From NCBI RefSeq assembly GCF_963678635.1, contig NC_087062.1:34013651-34077650 (forward strand): 64,000 bases of DNA. Direction: 5' to 3'. Under the pieces are notes generated by a model. It saw only the letters and a program-made list of their open reading frames with translations, was not told where the DNA came from and made no database searches. Positions 1 to 10,384 of the stretch are shown in pieces (the first letter of the stretch is position 1; each line of letters starts with the position of its first letter). The position numbers and the translations under genes were made by a program. The DNA comes from Symsagittifera roscoffensis. Lineage: Eukaryota; Xenacoelomorpha; Acoela; Convolutidae.

Positions 1-236
1 CGGTGTGTTTCCATTCAAGTGTTGCTAGTTTATCTTTATCTTCAGAGTCCTTCTGACTCCTGGTTTCGATCAGTTCTCCCGAAACATTCTTCCTCTTCTC
101 TTTCCGAGCCTTCTGGTTCCTTGCCACAAAAGGGTCGTCGAATGAATTCTTGTTTTGTTTTGGTATCTTTTTAGAGCTATCGCTCAGTTCAGATATCCTC
201 GACTTGTCTAGAGTCAATTCAACCTTTTAACTAGTC
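1..236 (-). CDS. Possible partial coding exon, unrecognised
   Basis: The minus strand reads open from about 236 to the window edge, roughly 78 codons after an upstream TAA, without an obvious start codon. The peptide is strongly charged and lysine-rich; it contains DDPFVARNQKARKEKRKN and a later Lys/Asp/Glu-rich stretch, a composition seen in nucleolar or ribosome-biogenesis proteins and in retroelement Gag proteins. I do not recognise the family. The 5' boundary is not a textbook acceptor, and the frame runs off the window, so the rest cannot be judged. An internal exon of a host gene and a transposon remnant are both possible. Confidence 0.3.
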
Positions 237-1828
237 GTTGCTAACTCACTTAGTTGGCCTAACGAAACATTTTCCGTCCAATGAAAAGTGATATGAACAC
301 AGCAAAACATTGTTCTAGAGTTTTAACTAACCAGTGATCACAAATTTGATTAAGTTACAACATTATAGCAAATTTTTAATTTATTCATTGCAGTGGTTAA
401 CGGATTACCGAATAGAATGATAGCACAGTTGAATGCTGTCATATTATTTAAAAGATAGTATGCTCACCGCCCAGTTGGTAAGAGATCTACTCTCAAGACA
501 ATCACTGCTCCAAAGACAATTACTGCTCCAAATTTGACTAGGAGTCACGAGTCCACGAGTTGAATTTGCATTAGTCGTGATTCAGTGTATATCACCAGTC
601 CAGATGTCACCAATGCATGTCACCATTCATTCCTTTTTGTTCCTTGTCCCCGTTTGTGTCCTAATAAAATAATTTCCTTTAAATTTTACTAGCTGTCTTG
701 TTTTAGCTTTTCCAAGGCTAAACTTGCGTTCTACGCACAGTGAAAGGGTTGCTTTTCTGACCCTTCTGGTTCTACGTTTACGTTCACGGACGGATAAGGG
801 TCTATTTTGTGACCCTTCTGGATCGGCGCTCTCGAATACTTCCGGTATTCGCGTTGCTCTCTTCATCGTTGCTCTCTTCAGAAACATTGCAATTTTTCTC
901 GGCAGCCTTCCTGATCCGCGGGATATGTCAAGAAACGATTGTAACTGTACATCGTTAGATTTTGCAAGCTTTCTATTGTTCGAATATCGAAAGTTGAGTG
1001 TTTTTCTTCGTTCTTGTCTTTTTTTACTAGCAAATTTGACTTGCTCATTTTTGCGGACTTCACATTTTGCAACAAAAACCAGTGTTCTCAAGTGTCTTTC
1101 TTTATATTGAAATAAAAAAAATACTTCAACCCAAAATAAAACTTCCCAATTCGGTTCATTTTTTTCGAAAAAACTGTTAATCATCATAATTACTGTATCG
1201 TGCGGTTAGTTTTTTTGCGTCATTTTTGTTTCGTCACCTGAAAAATTGACGGCATGCTGGTCGAATGGCACGTTTTGACTTCATTCTAGAAATAAGAAAG
1301 CGGTTTGCAAAGTTAATGAAGATAACGTATCACTCATAACGTAAGTATAGCAATACATCTCTACGAGTAGTTGTTTAAATGAGTCATGGAGAAGTTGGAC
1401 AACGAGGCCATATGACCCTCTAACGCTAACACTAGCTAGGTATGTTTATTTCACTTTCAGGTAATAAATGTCTTAAATGTTTGCAGATTTTATTAAAAAT
1501 TTGTAGAATCATCCATATATGCTGAACTACGAGTTTCTGGATGATCAAAAATTGCCTTTCTAATCAAAAACCTAAATTGTACCATCGTTAGCAGCAACCG
1601 TCGCTAAAATATTTAAAAAATTATAATCATGTAGATTTTTTCTAAATTTTTCGATTTTTTTCTTCAAAAGTCTTTAAAATTTCCAATTATTCTAAAGTAA
1701 GAGTTTCTGGAAGATCAAATTTTGGCACTTTTGCATAGCATGCATCCCCAATAGCAAGCAAACAATGATTCAATAACTTTTTTCTTCTTAAAACTTGAAA
1801 ATGTAACCGACTAACTCTTCATTTTGTA
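237..1828. other. AT-rich stretch, no firm gene
   Basis: No recognisable gene. Overlapping ORFs lie on opposite strands at 627-1187 (minus, 186 codons, Arg/Lys-rich near its C-terminus) and 724-1110 (plus). Neither shows a known motif, and they overlap almost completely, so at most one could be real. The segment 436-620 has short internal repeats of the words GACAATCACTGCTCCAAA and GACAATTACTGCTCC. Confidence 0.4.
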
Positions 1829-2011
1829 TGAATGTATGAATGAATGTATGATATTTGAATGTTTGAATGAGTATGTATGTATGTATGTATGTATGCATGT
1901 TTGTATGTATGTATGTATGTATGTATGTATGTATGTATGTATGTATGTATGTATGTATGTATGTATGTATGTATGTATGTATGTATGTATGTATGTATGT
2001 ATGTATGTATG

Positions 2012-2045
<34 letters not shown>

Positions 2046-2484
2046 TGTATGTATGTATGTATGTATGTATGTATGTATGTATGTATGTATGTATGTATGT
2101 ATGTATGTATGTATGTATGTATGTATGTATGTATGTATGTATGTATGTATGTATGTATGTATGTATGTATGTATGTATGTATGTATGTATGTATGTATGT
2201 ATGTATGTATGTATGTATGTATGTATGTATGTATGTATGTATGTATGTATGTATGTATGTATGTATGTATGTATGTATGTATGTATGTATGTATGTATGC
2301 ATGTTTGTATGTATGTATGTATGTATGTATGTATGTATGTATGTATGTATGTATGTATGTATGTATGTATGTATGTATGTATGTATGTATGTATGTATGT
2401 ATGTATGAATATAAGTTTGTATGTATATACGATGTATGCGTGTAAGAATGTATGTAATTATGTTTGTTTGTTTGTATGTATGTG

Positions 2485-2516
<32 letters not shown>

Positions 2517-2847
2517 TGTATGTATGTATGTATGTATGTGTGTATGTATGTATGAATGTATGTATATATGAATGCTTGTATGTATTTATATATGTAGGTA
2601 TGTATGTATGAATGTGTGCATTTATGTATGTCTGTCTGAATGTATGTAAGTATGTATGTATGTATGTATGTATGTATGTGTGTATGTATGTATGAATGTA
2701 TGTATGTATGAATGCATGTATGTATTTATATATGTATCTATGTATGTATGCATGTGTGCATTTATGTATGTCTGTCTGAATGTATGTGTGTATAAATGTA
2801 TGTTTGTATGTGTGCATGTATGTATATATGTATGTATGTATTTGAAG
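1829..2847. repeat. (ATGT)n microsatellite array
   Basis: Nearly pure ATGT repeats from about 1871 to 2405, then a degenerate stretch. Interruptions are themselves duplicated: the variant GCATGTTTG occurs at 1895 and again at 2300, and the degenerate part repeats with a period of about 140 bp (compare 2531 onward with 2671 onward). Because 4 is not a multiple of 3 and the unit holds no stop codon, long Met-Tyr-Val-Cys or His-Thr-Tyr-Ile frames appear on both strands; these are not genes. Confidence 0.97.
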
Positions 2848-2887
2848 TTTCTGGGAGGAGCAACAAGTTTGGACTCATTTCTGAAAG

Positions 2888-3087
2888 NNNNNNNNNNNNN
2901 NNNNNNNNNNNNNNNNNNNNNNNNNNNNNNNNNNNNNNNNNNNNNNNNNNNNNNNNNNNNNNNNNNNNNNNNNNNNNNNNNNNNNNNNNNNNNNNNNNNN
3001 NNNNNNNNNNNNNNNNNNNNNNNNNNNNNNNNNNNNNNNNNNNNNNNNNNNNNNNNNNNNNNNNNNNNNNNNNNNNNNNNNNNNNNN
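2888..3087. other. Assembly gap of 200 N
   Basis: Exactly 200 consecutive N, a common placeholder for a gap of unknown size. It hides the true left boundary of the duplicated segment that begins at 3088. Confidence 0.99.
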
Positions 3088-3224
3088 AGGCTTGCTTTCA
3101 AAAGATTAGGTCATTCAAATCGTTGAAACAATAAGTTAGCCTTGATTTATATTTTAGAAAAGTAGTACTTCTAAAAGTATAAACAGAATCTGAAAAAAAA
3201 TTGTTTCCTTGGCTATATGATTAG

Positions 3225-3391
3225 GATTGGATGATGATCAGCAATTCTTTCATACTGCACTTTTTTGTTTCATTATTCGAGAAGGTCTTGTCTATATGGT
3301 GATTGATACAAGTAGATATGTTGATGATACGCGAGTCGGTTCTATAACAAGAATTTTAAAACCATTAGAAACGATGCTATTAATTTCCCAG
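3225..3391 (+). pseudogene. Exon-like block resembling lysyl hydroxylase (PLOD) / GT25, copy I
   Basis: Between an AG at 3223-3224 and a CAG/GTTAAT donor at 3391/3392 the plus strand is open and reads GLDDDQQFFHTALF, followed by RE, then ID and R at spacings matching the DDDQ...FYT..F...RE......LD...R pattern of the glycosyltransferase-like domain of procollagen lysyl hydroxylases and related GT25 enzymes. After about 30 residues the resemblance ends. No neighbouring exon was found, and the block lies inside a duplicated repeat-rich segment, so it is most likely a captured or abandoned exon. A chance match is possible because the similarity is short. Confidence 0.3.
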
Positions 3392-5374
3392 GTTAATTCT
3401 TGCATAACCTAGAAATCTTCAAGTTGATTAAGGAACTGCAATTTGTTTGTTTGTTGTTGGTTTTAAAAGGCACCTGTTTACAATCAAAAAATATTCTTCT
3501 CGAGCTCAGCAAAGATCAATTCTTCGAATGAGGCTTCCAGTTTCAGGAACATTTTCACGTTTTCCATAAGTTGGATCCTGACATAAGGGCATTTTTTACT
3601 AAACAATTAGATTATTATTATGACAACCTTGAAAGTTATCTTGATCTTTAAGCCAAGATTCACTTTAGCAAATTGTACCCAGCGGTGACTCAAGACCCAG
3701 TATAAATATTTCCACCTGGTAGAAATGCGGATTTAGTAACATAGTGTTCGAATGCAGAACTGAAAAATCATTATTAACATCAGATAAATTGAATAAGACA
3801 GATCTATGGTTAGGTAGCAATTGACTGTTCAACACAAAAATCCCGACCAACGTTGTGCCTAGTGTTGGCAAAATATTGTGTATAATAGCTGTTGTAATTG
3901 GGTTTAGTGCTGCAAAGATATGAGGAACAAAAGCACTGACAGTTTCACTTGCAAAAGATTGAGTTTTTTCTTCTTCTCAAGGGGAGAATAATTTATCTTT
4001 TGTTTTTTTACGGATCGTCGCAAAGAAAAATTTATTTTTGCCTCGTCATTAGAAATAGACAGTTTAAGTTTTCATAACCAAATTAAATGATAGGAATCTT
4101 TTTGTTATCTGGTTTCAGTAGATGTTCCAGCTTTGGTTTACTTTCATGGGGTTAGGCTGAGGATTGTTAGTTTAATGGCATAATGCATCTTGTGAGTATA
4201 TATTGGGATACCATTGGCTATCGCTTCTGAACTAACTGCTCTGTCGCGAGAGAAAAAACATTCCTCATTAAACACTGGTTGTCCTTTATTATTCCGGAAA
4301 TTTTCCAGCCTTGGTTTGCGCCTCGTCACGATTTGCATGATTTTCGAACTTCATAATCACAGGAGCAATTTTCCAGGTCTCAAAGGATGACAAGCAGCAA
4401 ACTTGTACTGGGAACGTAATTGGACATTTTGTTACTTATTATTTGCAGGATATCGCCCATTTGCCTGCTGTGAAATCGATCTTGAGAGAAAGTCAGGCAT
4501 AACTTACGACAGCACTTCTCAAGATTTACAACTGTTTCGGATACCTAATTACGTTCGGTCTGATTTGTATGGTTCTCTTCTCAAATTTCAATTGGTCAGC
4601 CTTCAATTTAGAGATCTCTTTTCTTCGATTGACTATTATACTGATTGACTTGTGATTATTTCGAGCATTTCTGGATATTTTGTTCTCCCTGTATTTTCCT
4701 TGTGTTTTCCCCAATAATTCGTTTGATTTGAGTCGTTTGCAAATGTCAAATTGTTCAAGAATATGATCAAGATTGCAGGTAGATTTATTATCAATTGATA
4801 CATTAAAATAATGTTTTGTTGATCACAACATTAAGATTAACGGTGCTAACAATAATAATGGAGCAGGCAACTTTAATTCGGATATTTTATGCGTGGCACT
4901 TTTTGGACCAAAATCGGTTTTTTGTAATCTTTTCTAAATTTTCTTCTTTCTTTTATTTCAATCATATTCATTCATGTTTAAACCATAAGCAGAGCGAAGC
5001 TCAATTTCACCTCTGTGTACATTGGTGTTTTTTTGGGCTCCTGATTGGGCTCCTAATATTTTAATGGTTCAACGAAGAAAAACCTTTAGGCTATAACTTG
5101 TTACCTGGTTAGCAAACTTGTTCACTTGTGATTTTGAAGTTTTTAAAGAATTGTGGTATTTCATACCTGCTTTTTCCTGTGAGCAAGACTCGTATTAGGA
5201 CTCAGGTACCACTGCGAATGTCCGTGCAACTGCTATGTTGAAATTATCATTTTGAAATTTCAAAATTTTAGTTATTCTTGAAATCATACACCTTGAATTA
5301 GTCACACTAAGTTACAGAAGCTAGCTTTAATTCATAAAGTATTAAAGGGTTGAATTTGTTATTTTTGATTAATT
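3392..5374. other. Non-coding part of duplicated segment
   Basis: No gene supported. Short ORFs exist on the minus strand (3665-3871, 4144-4338) and plus strand (4403-4648); all are preserved in copy II simply because the copies are nearly identical. 5070-5205 is related to 18660-18790 (shared GAAGAAAAAC and CTTTTTCCTGTGA words) and belongs to the dispersed repeat family described at 5375. Confidence 0.4.
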
Positions 5375-5623
5375 ACCAACTAGTTTTGAGAGACTCAAGA
5401 TTTTTCTGATTGCCCCGGGTTTATTCTTTTTTCTTTTTTTGTGATATCTTTAATAAAAGCTGAGCAAGTTTTTGCAGATTCTCAGCTTCGTTTACTAATG
5501 CTTGTCATATGATCTTTCAAATTGCATGCAACGAATTTCTATCATTTGACATGTCGTATGTCTTAGTATCATTATCGTAGGTTAAAGATGTCAGTTCTCA
5601 AACATTTTTGACTCTCAAGTAAA
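5375..5623. repeat. Dispersed 235-bp repeat (M), copy 1
   Basis: First of at least eight related blocks with the anchors TTTTTCTGATTGCCCCGGG near the left, a GAGCAAG...CTCAGCTTCGTTT centre, TGTCTTAGT.TCATTATCGT, and CTCAAGTAA at the right end. Read on the minus strand a block has short open stretches with recurring residues (NDxDTxTxD...), suggesting decay from a once-coding sequence or an LTR segment. Other blocks are at 8563, 9413, 14332, 17528, 18379, 25523 and 63954. Confidence 0.8.
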
Positions 5624-7165
5624 ATTTGGTTTAAACATTGACTTCTCCTACTTCGGTTTAATCATTGATCACTTCCGATTGCCAACAATATTTCTCTCCC
5701 TAAAAAGGGGTGTTTCCGCTCACGACTGAAATGCATAGTTTCTAGCGTGGTTTATTGGTCATTAAACAAATTAGCAACCATATGTGGTCAGCACCTTAGG
5801 TTTTATTTGATTTATGTACATATATACAATTTTTACAATGTTCAAATATTCATGTGGCTGCTCAAAAAGTCCTTGGCAGTCTCCAATTTTTTTATTCTAT
5901 ATTTTTCTCGCTTTTTTGTCGCCAAGTATGTTTTTTGCTTCCACCATCAACTTGAATTAGACTTTTTTCTCCTCACTTATCTGGATGGTAACGCAAGACT
6001 TCCTAAATACGTTGAAACCAGTTTGGCTGGCGCAGGTTCAGGTAACAAGAAGATGTCGTAGAAAATTGGAGGCACGAAGAATGGTCTCTGAAAGTTTTAC
6101 AACTGGAGTCGCTTCCAGAGCAATGTTTTTGCTAGGTTCTTGCTTTTCTTTCAGCTTTTTCAGCTCCTTCTGGTTCTCTGTGATTACTCTTTTTCTCTCC
6201 ATCCGTACGTTTCCCTTTCTTCTTTGAGATTTTGTATTTTGCTTTTGTTATTATTCAAACATCCTTACATCCACTGGAGTTTAAAATTCATCCTACCGAT
6301 CTCATCTGTAGACTTTTTTAATTGTTTCCCGAGTTGTACACTCGTTAATCCCAGCTTCTCGCTGTTAGCAGGGTGATTTACGGCATCCTTAAGTTGATCA
6401 TGAAGGTTCTGCAATTCTTCGAAGGATAGTGGTGGCCGACTCAACACATTTGACGGCTACAACTGTTCCAATGGAGCCACAGTACGGTATTTGGTACTAA
6501 CTCAAACTACCTTGTATACTTGTAGCCGTACCACAGCTTAAATTTCAAAGATTTTGAGAAAAACACACGACTTCAGGTTCTTATCGGTTTCCTAAAACCA
6601 TACGTAATTTTATCTTACTTCCACACACTACAGTTGTTTTCTCTTTTTTTTTCAACCCCACAGAAAACATGTACTTTCAATTTTTTTCTAATGCCCTAAT
6701 TGCTCTACAAGGTAGATTAACTTGGGTCTTGGGTCGTCCAATATTTTCAAGTTTACGTGGCTTACGTTCTGATTTTTAATTGCGTGTTACTGATAACCCC
6801 GTGCATTGCATGTTTGTTTCTCCTACAAATCAACGTTTGTTTTTTACCTGCTCATTTCTACTTTTGTTATTTCTCCTCATATGCAAGATTAGATCTACTC
6901 CTCCAATGAGTTGAACGGCTGAAAAATTATTAGCGGCTGGCGTTTCTTTGTTTGCCCTCTACTTCAGCATTGCTGCAGAGGAAAACATACGCAAAATCAA
7001 TCCAAAAACTGTACATAGAAGATAAACTGTTAGTGTTGTAATTGCAAATTTTCTAGCTTTTCTTCAATATCGGAGATTTTCTACTGCCATTTTGGCAAAC
7101 CAAGGAAAACAGTACCAGCTGTATGGTGAAAACTTTGACCCGAAATGACCAAGTTGATCTTTAGA
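5624..7165. other. Degraded DNA downstream of integrase remnant
   Basis: No intact gene. 6575-7165 matches 20863-21461 in copy III, where it lies downstream (minus-strand sense) of an integrase C-terminal remnant, so this part belongs to the old Gypsy-like element. The join at about 7165 (TTCCG/AAATGATG) marks a deletion relative to copy III. 5985-6060 differs between copies I and II by a 4-base indel that would shift any frame. Confidence 0.5.
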
Positions 7166-7383
7166 TTTTTTTCCGAAATGATGTGATGTTGTGCTAGTTT
7201 GTTGGATTCCCTGTTCGTAGCAAACTTTTGAAAAAAGGTTGTGGCATGAAGTTTGATCTCTTGTCGCTGTCCAGATTTGCTAGGCAGCCAAAACGTGATA
7301 TAAAATTATCAATCAAACACTAAGCTACTGCCGTGGCTTTTTGGTTTTGTAATGGTACTGCTTCAAGTCACCCCTAACACTGA

Positions 7384-7690
7384 TCTTCTTTTAGAAGAAT
7401 GTACTTGAACACTTCAGATTCGTATAATGGTCCCCGGATATCCAGTGCTTCCTGTCAAAATGGATTGGTGGGCTTTCATGTATTCAAGGGATGCACATGT
7501 TTCTTGCTAGATTTCTTTTTGACTACACATTTTTCACAGCTATTATCCCTATCGTTGAAATCCCTGCTCATTCCAGGCCAGTAAAATGTTTCTTGAGTTC
7601 GTTAAAAAGTTTTTTGTAGCGAAAATGACCACCACATTTTTGTAACAGAACAAGCATTTCATCAGGAAGCGTCGGAGTCACTAAAGTTTG
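7384..7690 (-). pseudogene. Ty3/Gypsy-like integrase N-terminal remnant, copy I
   Basis: Minus-strand frames read CGGHFRYKKLFNELKKHF, then after a frameshift YWPGMSRDFND, C..C (CEKC), KKKSSKKH, and then LDIRGPL. This is the order of the H2C2 zinc-binding domain (usual GHxGxxKT...FYWPGM...CxxC) followed by the first catalytic Asp of the integrase core. Frameshifts and stops break it, and the rest of the core is deleted at about 7165. Confidence 0.75.
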
Positions 7691-7824
7691 AATGATGAGC
7701 TATTGTTCCTTTTTTCAATTTCTTTTTTTAGTAAGTCCTTTTTGCTTAGCATTTTTCTGAAATTGATCCAAATTATCCATAATGTCTTGAGGAATTGCTC
7801 ATTTGCCTTTTTTCTTGCCCCTCT

Positions 7825-8515
7825 TCATTTGTACTCATCTCTTTGCTGTTTTTTTTCTGATTTAAATTGAACCGTTTGCAATTCCAAATTAGGGGTTGTC
7901 AGTGTTTGATCCCAGATATTGATAGTAATATCTGTTGTTTTTCCTATTTGACTAACCACTTCTTCAGTGGTAGTTGGAACTCTTGATAAGCAGCCTGCGT
8001 GTGGGTTTTTTCCCGCCTCGTGCTTGATTTCGAATTGGATCCTAGTTTTTCCAACCATCTAGCTACCATAATGTACGGCTCCTTGAAACTAAAAGTGCAA
8101 GTTAATGCTCTTTTATCTGCTCTGCTAGAAGATTTTCATCCCAATCAATCGCTCTGAAAATATTGCATGAAATTTACAATTGCGTACAACTCCCTCTTGG
8201 TGGTGCACTAATTCTGTTTTGTTCCATTCGGTGTTTTGCTGGCGTACGCATTGACTTGATCCACTTTTTGTTGCTTTTGGGTCAAAATGGAACCTATCCT
8301 AAATAATGAAGCGTCCAATGTAAGGGTACACACATCTTCATCGTAACACCAGTATTTGTGCTCGCTGCAGTTTTTCTATCAGCTGCTACAAAGTTGTTTT
8401 GCGAGCGTCATTGAGAAAGAATCTTTTGCTCTTTTTAAGGTGTGTGGAAATTGGTTCCGCTATTCTTCCAAACTCTTCAATAAATTTTTGGTAGAAACCA
8501 ATGAGTTTTAATAAT
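7825..8515 (-). pseudogene. Ty3/Gypsy-like RT thumb and RNase H remnant, copy I
   Basis: Across several frames the minus strand gives GFYQKFIEEFGRIAEPI (RT thumb/connection, usual xNYYRRFIxxFSxIAxPL), then fragments of an RNase H domain, and finally RIQFEIKHEAGKNPHAG followed by CLSRVP, the RNase H C-terminus (usual xxHRPGKxNxxADALSR). The RT palm that should precede it is missing: sequence passes directly into the 235-bp repeat at 8563. Stops and frameshifts make it non-functional. Confidence 0.8.
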
Positions 8516-8562
8516 TATTGGGAAATTAGCTTTGACTTATAAAATATTAATAATTACGAATA

Positions 8563-8800
8563 AGTGAGGGAGAGTTCAAATTTTTCTGATAGCCCCGGGT
8601 GTCTTCGTTTTTCTTTTTAAAATTGCAATTATTATCCGAGCAAGATTATTGATCTTCTCGGCTTCGTTTCTCTTTGCTGGCCATAAAATCTTGACAATTG
8701 CTCTCAACAATTTTTATTTCATTAGACAAGTCGTTTGTCATAGTGTCCTTATCGTTCATTATTGTAAAGATTTCTCAGATATCATAAATTCTCAAGTAAG
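8563..8800. repeat. Dispersed 235-bp repeat (M), copy 2
   Basis: Carries the same anchors as the block at 5375 (TTTTTCTGATAGCCCCGGG, GAGCAAG, CTCGGCTTCGTTT, ATAAATTCTCAAGTAAG). It sits where the RT palm of the Gypsy-like element should be, between the RT thumb and the protease-linker remnant. Confidence 0.8.
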
Positions 8801-9224
8801 GTTTCGTTTTTGCTTTTAATTTGAAGCACGTCTGAATCTCTACACTTTGCTCACAATTACGTGAGTCAGCTACAACTAGTCTGTTTTTTTTTCGAATTCC
8901 TGTATGCCTTCCTATTATAACTTGTTGGCAAAGGAGATTGTTACCGTTTATATCTTTGATGACAAACTCTACTAGTAGTTCATATCTGCTGGGTACTCGT
9001 TCTTTTCTTGCTGCTTCTGCAAAAATTTGGAAACCGCTCGTTGTTTGTGCTGATATAGGTAGCGCCGTCCGATGTTCCGTGCTGTACAGCAATTGTTCGC
9101 CAATGTTTAGAATACAATATTGATCTATCATGAAATCCACACCAAGAAGGCAGTGTGAGCAGGGTAAACGCTGGACAATCAGGAAACCCTTGAAGTCTCC
9201 CGAAACCAGCGGGAAATTATTCAA
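8801..9224 (-). pseudogene. Retropepsin end and PR-RT linker remnant, copy I
   Basis: A 149-codon minus-strand frame without an ATG start begins near 9224 and ends inside the M repeat at 8775. It reads LPCSHCLLGVDFMIDQYCIL, the hydrophobic (I/L)LGxDF motif that closes retroviral-type aspartic proteases of LTR elements, then a basic linker. The N-terminal part with the catalytic DT/SG is absent: upstream sequence is a palindrome-bearing repeat. The frame is uninterrupted in copies I and II, more open than expected beside so many broken pieces, which suggests the decay is recent. Confidence 0.7.
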
Positions 9225-9349
9225 AATAAATAAACGAATCTAACCTTAATGTTTTATAATCAAAGCTAATTTCTGTAATTTACAGTGACTACTTCAAGAG
9301 GTATGATTTCAAGAAAAACTGAGCTTTCGAAACTTGAATATGCTTACTT

Positions 9350-9378
9350 CAACCGGTTACTAACATAATAACCGGTTG
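9350..9378. repeat. 10-bp perfect inverted repeat
   Basis: CAACCGGTTA and TAACCGGTTG flank a 9-bp loop. The same palindrome is kept at 18315-18343 and 63891-63919, just left of an M repeat each time, so it belongs to the repeat unit. It could form a hairpin or be a bound dyad site; no function can be read from sequence alone. Confidence 0.85.
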
Positions 9379-9412
9379 GAACAATAATTGCCAATCGGTT
9401 AATTTTGAATAA

Positions 9413-9645
9413 TTCCAACTGGTTTCGAGAGGATCAAGGTTTTTCTGATTGTCCCAGGATTACCCGTTTTCCTCGGTTTTAATATCGCTAAATTAGCTGA
9501 GCAAGATCTCAGCTCCATTTCTATATGCTTGTCATGTAATCTTGACAGTTGTATATAACGAATTTCTTTCACTTGTTGTTTGTCTTAGTGTCATCATCGT
9601 TATTTAATGATTTCAGTTCTCAGACATCATAAATTCTCAAGTAAG
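9413..9645. repeat. Dispersed 235-bp repeat (M), copy 3
   Basis: Starts CCAACTGGTTTCGAGAGG and ends ATAAATTCTCAAGTAAG, followed within about 8 bp by the (ATGT)n array. It shares the anchors of the block at 5375 but with TGTCCCAGG in place of TGCCCCGGG. Confidence 0.8.
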
Positions 9646-9652
9646 TACAGGA

Positions 9653-10384
9653 TTGTATGTATGTATGTATGTATGTATGTATGTATGTATGTATGTATGT
9701 ATGTATGTATGTATGTATGTATGTATGTATGTATGTATGTATGTATGTATGTATGTATGTATGTATGTATGTATGTATGTATGTATGTATGTATGTATGT
9801 ATGTATGTATGTATGTATGTATGTATGTATGTATGTATGTATGTATGTATGTATGTATGTATGTATGTATGTATGTATGTATGTATGTATGTATGTATGT
9901 ATGTATGTATGTATGTATGTATGTATGTATGTATGTATGTATGTATGTATGTATGTATGTATGTATGTATGTATGTATGTATGTATGTATGTATGTATGT
10001 ATGTATGTATGTATGTATGTATGTATGTATGTATGTATGTATGTATGTATGTATGTATGTATGTATGTATGTATGTATGTATGTATGTATGTATGTATGT
10101 ATGTATGTATGTATGTATGTATGTATGTATGTATGTATGTATGTATGTATGTATGTATGTATGTATGTATGTATGTATGTATGTATGTATGTATGTATGT
10201 ATGTATGTATGTATGTATGTATGTATGTATGTATGTATGTATGTATGTATGTATGTATGTATGTATGTGTGTATGTATTTGTGTCTGCATGTATGTATGT
10301 ATGTTTGTATGTAAGAATGGATGTATTTTTATATGTATGTATGTATGTTTGTATGTATGTATGTAGGTATGTATGTATGAATGT
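9653..10384. repeat. (ATGT)n microsatellite array
   Basis: Pure ATGT repeats for about 610 bp, then a degenerate tail with TTTG and GTGT variants to about 10384. Same unit as 1829-2847, so copy I is flanked on both sides (across the N gap) by the same microsatellite. All ORFs here are artefacts of the repeat. Confidence 0.97.

Larger units (their letters stand above)
3088..9651. repeat. Segmental duplication copy I (6.56 kb)
   Basis: Nearly identical to 12044-18612, with an offset that drifts only from 8956 to 8965 bases, so small indels are few. The left edge coincides with the N gap and the right edge runs into an (ATGT)n array. It contains an exon-like block resembling lysyl hydroxylase/GT25 proteins near its left end, several copies of a 235-bp dispersed repeat, and minus-strand remains of a Ty3/Gypsy-like pol in the right third. 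Differences from copy II include a 4-base insertion at 14947 in copy II and scattered single-base changes. Confidence 0.95.

Noticed and set aside
440-480. tRNA-like A box (CGCCCAGTTGGTAAGAG) followed by CTCAAG
   Set aside because: No matching T-arm, acceptor stem or B box at the right distance; a degenerate SINE is possible but cannot be supported.
1811-2817. Long ORFs of Met-Tyr-Val-Cys and His-Thr-Tyr-Ile repeats on both strands
   Set aside because: They are translations of the ATGT microsatellite, open in every frame because the unit has no stop.
4144-4648. Small ORFs in copies I and II as conserved genes
   Set aside because: They are the same in both copies only because the segments are recently duplicated; no motif or splice evidence.
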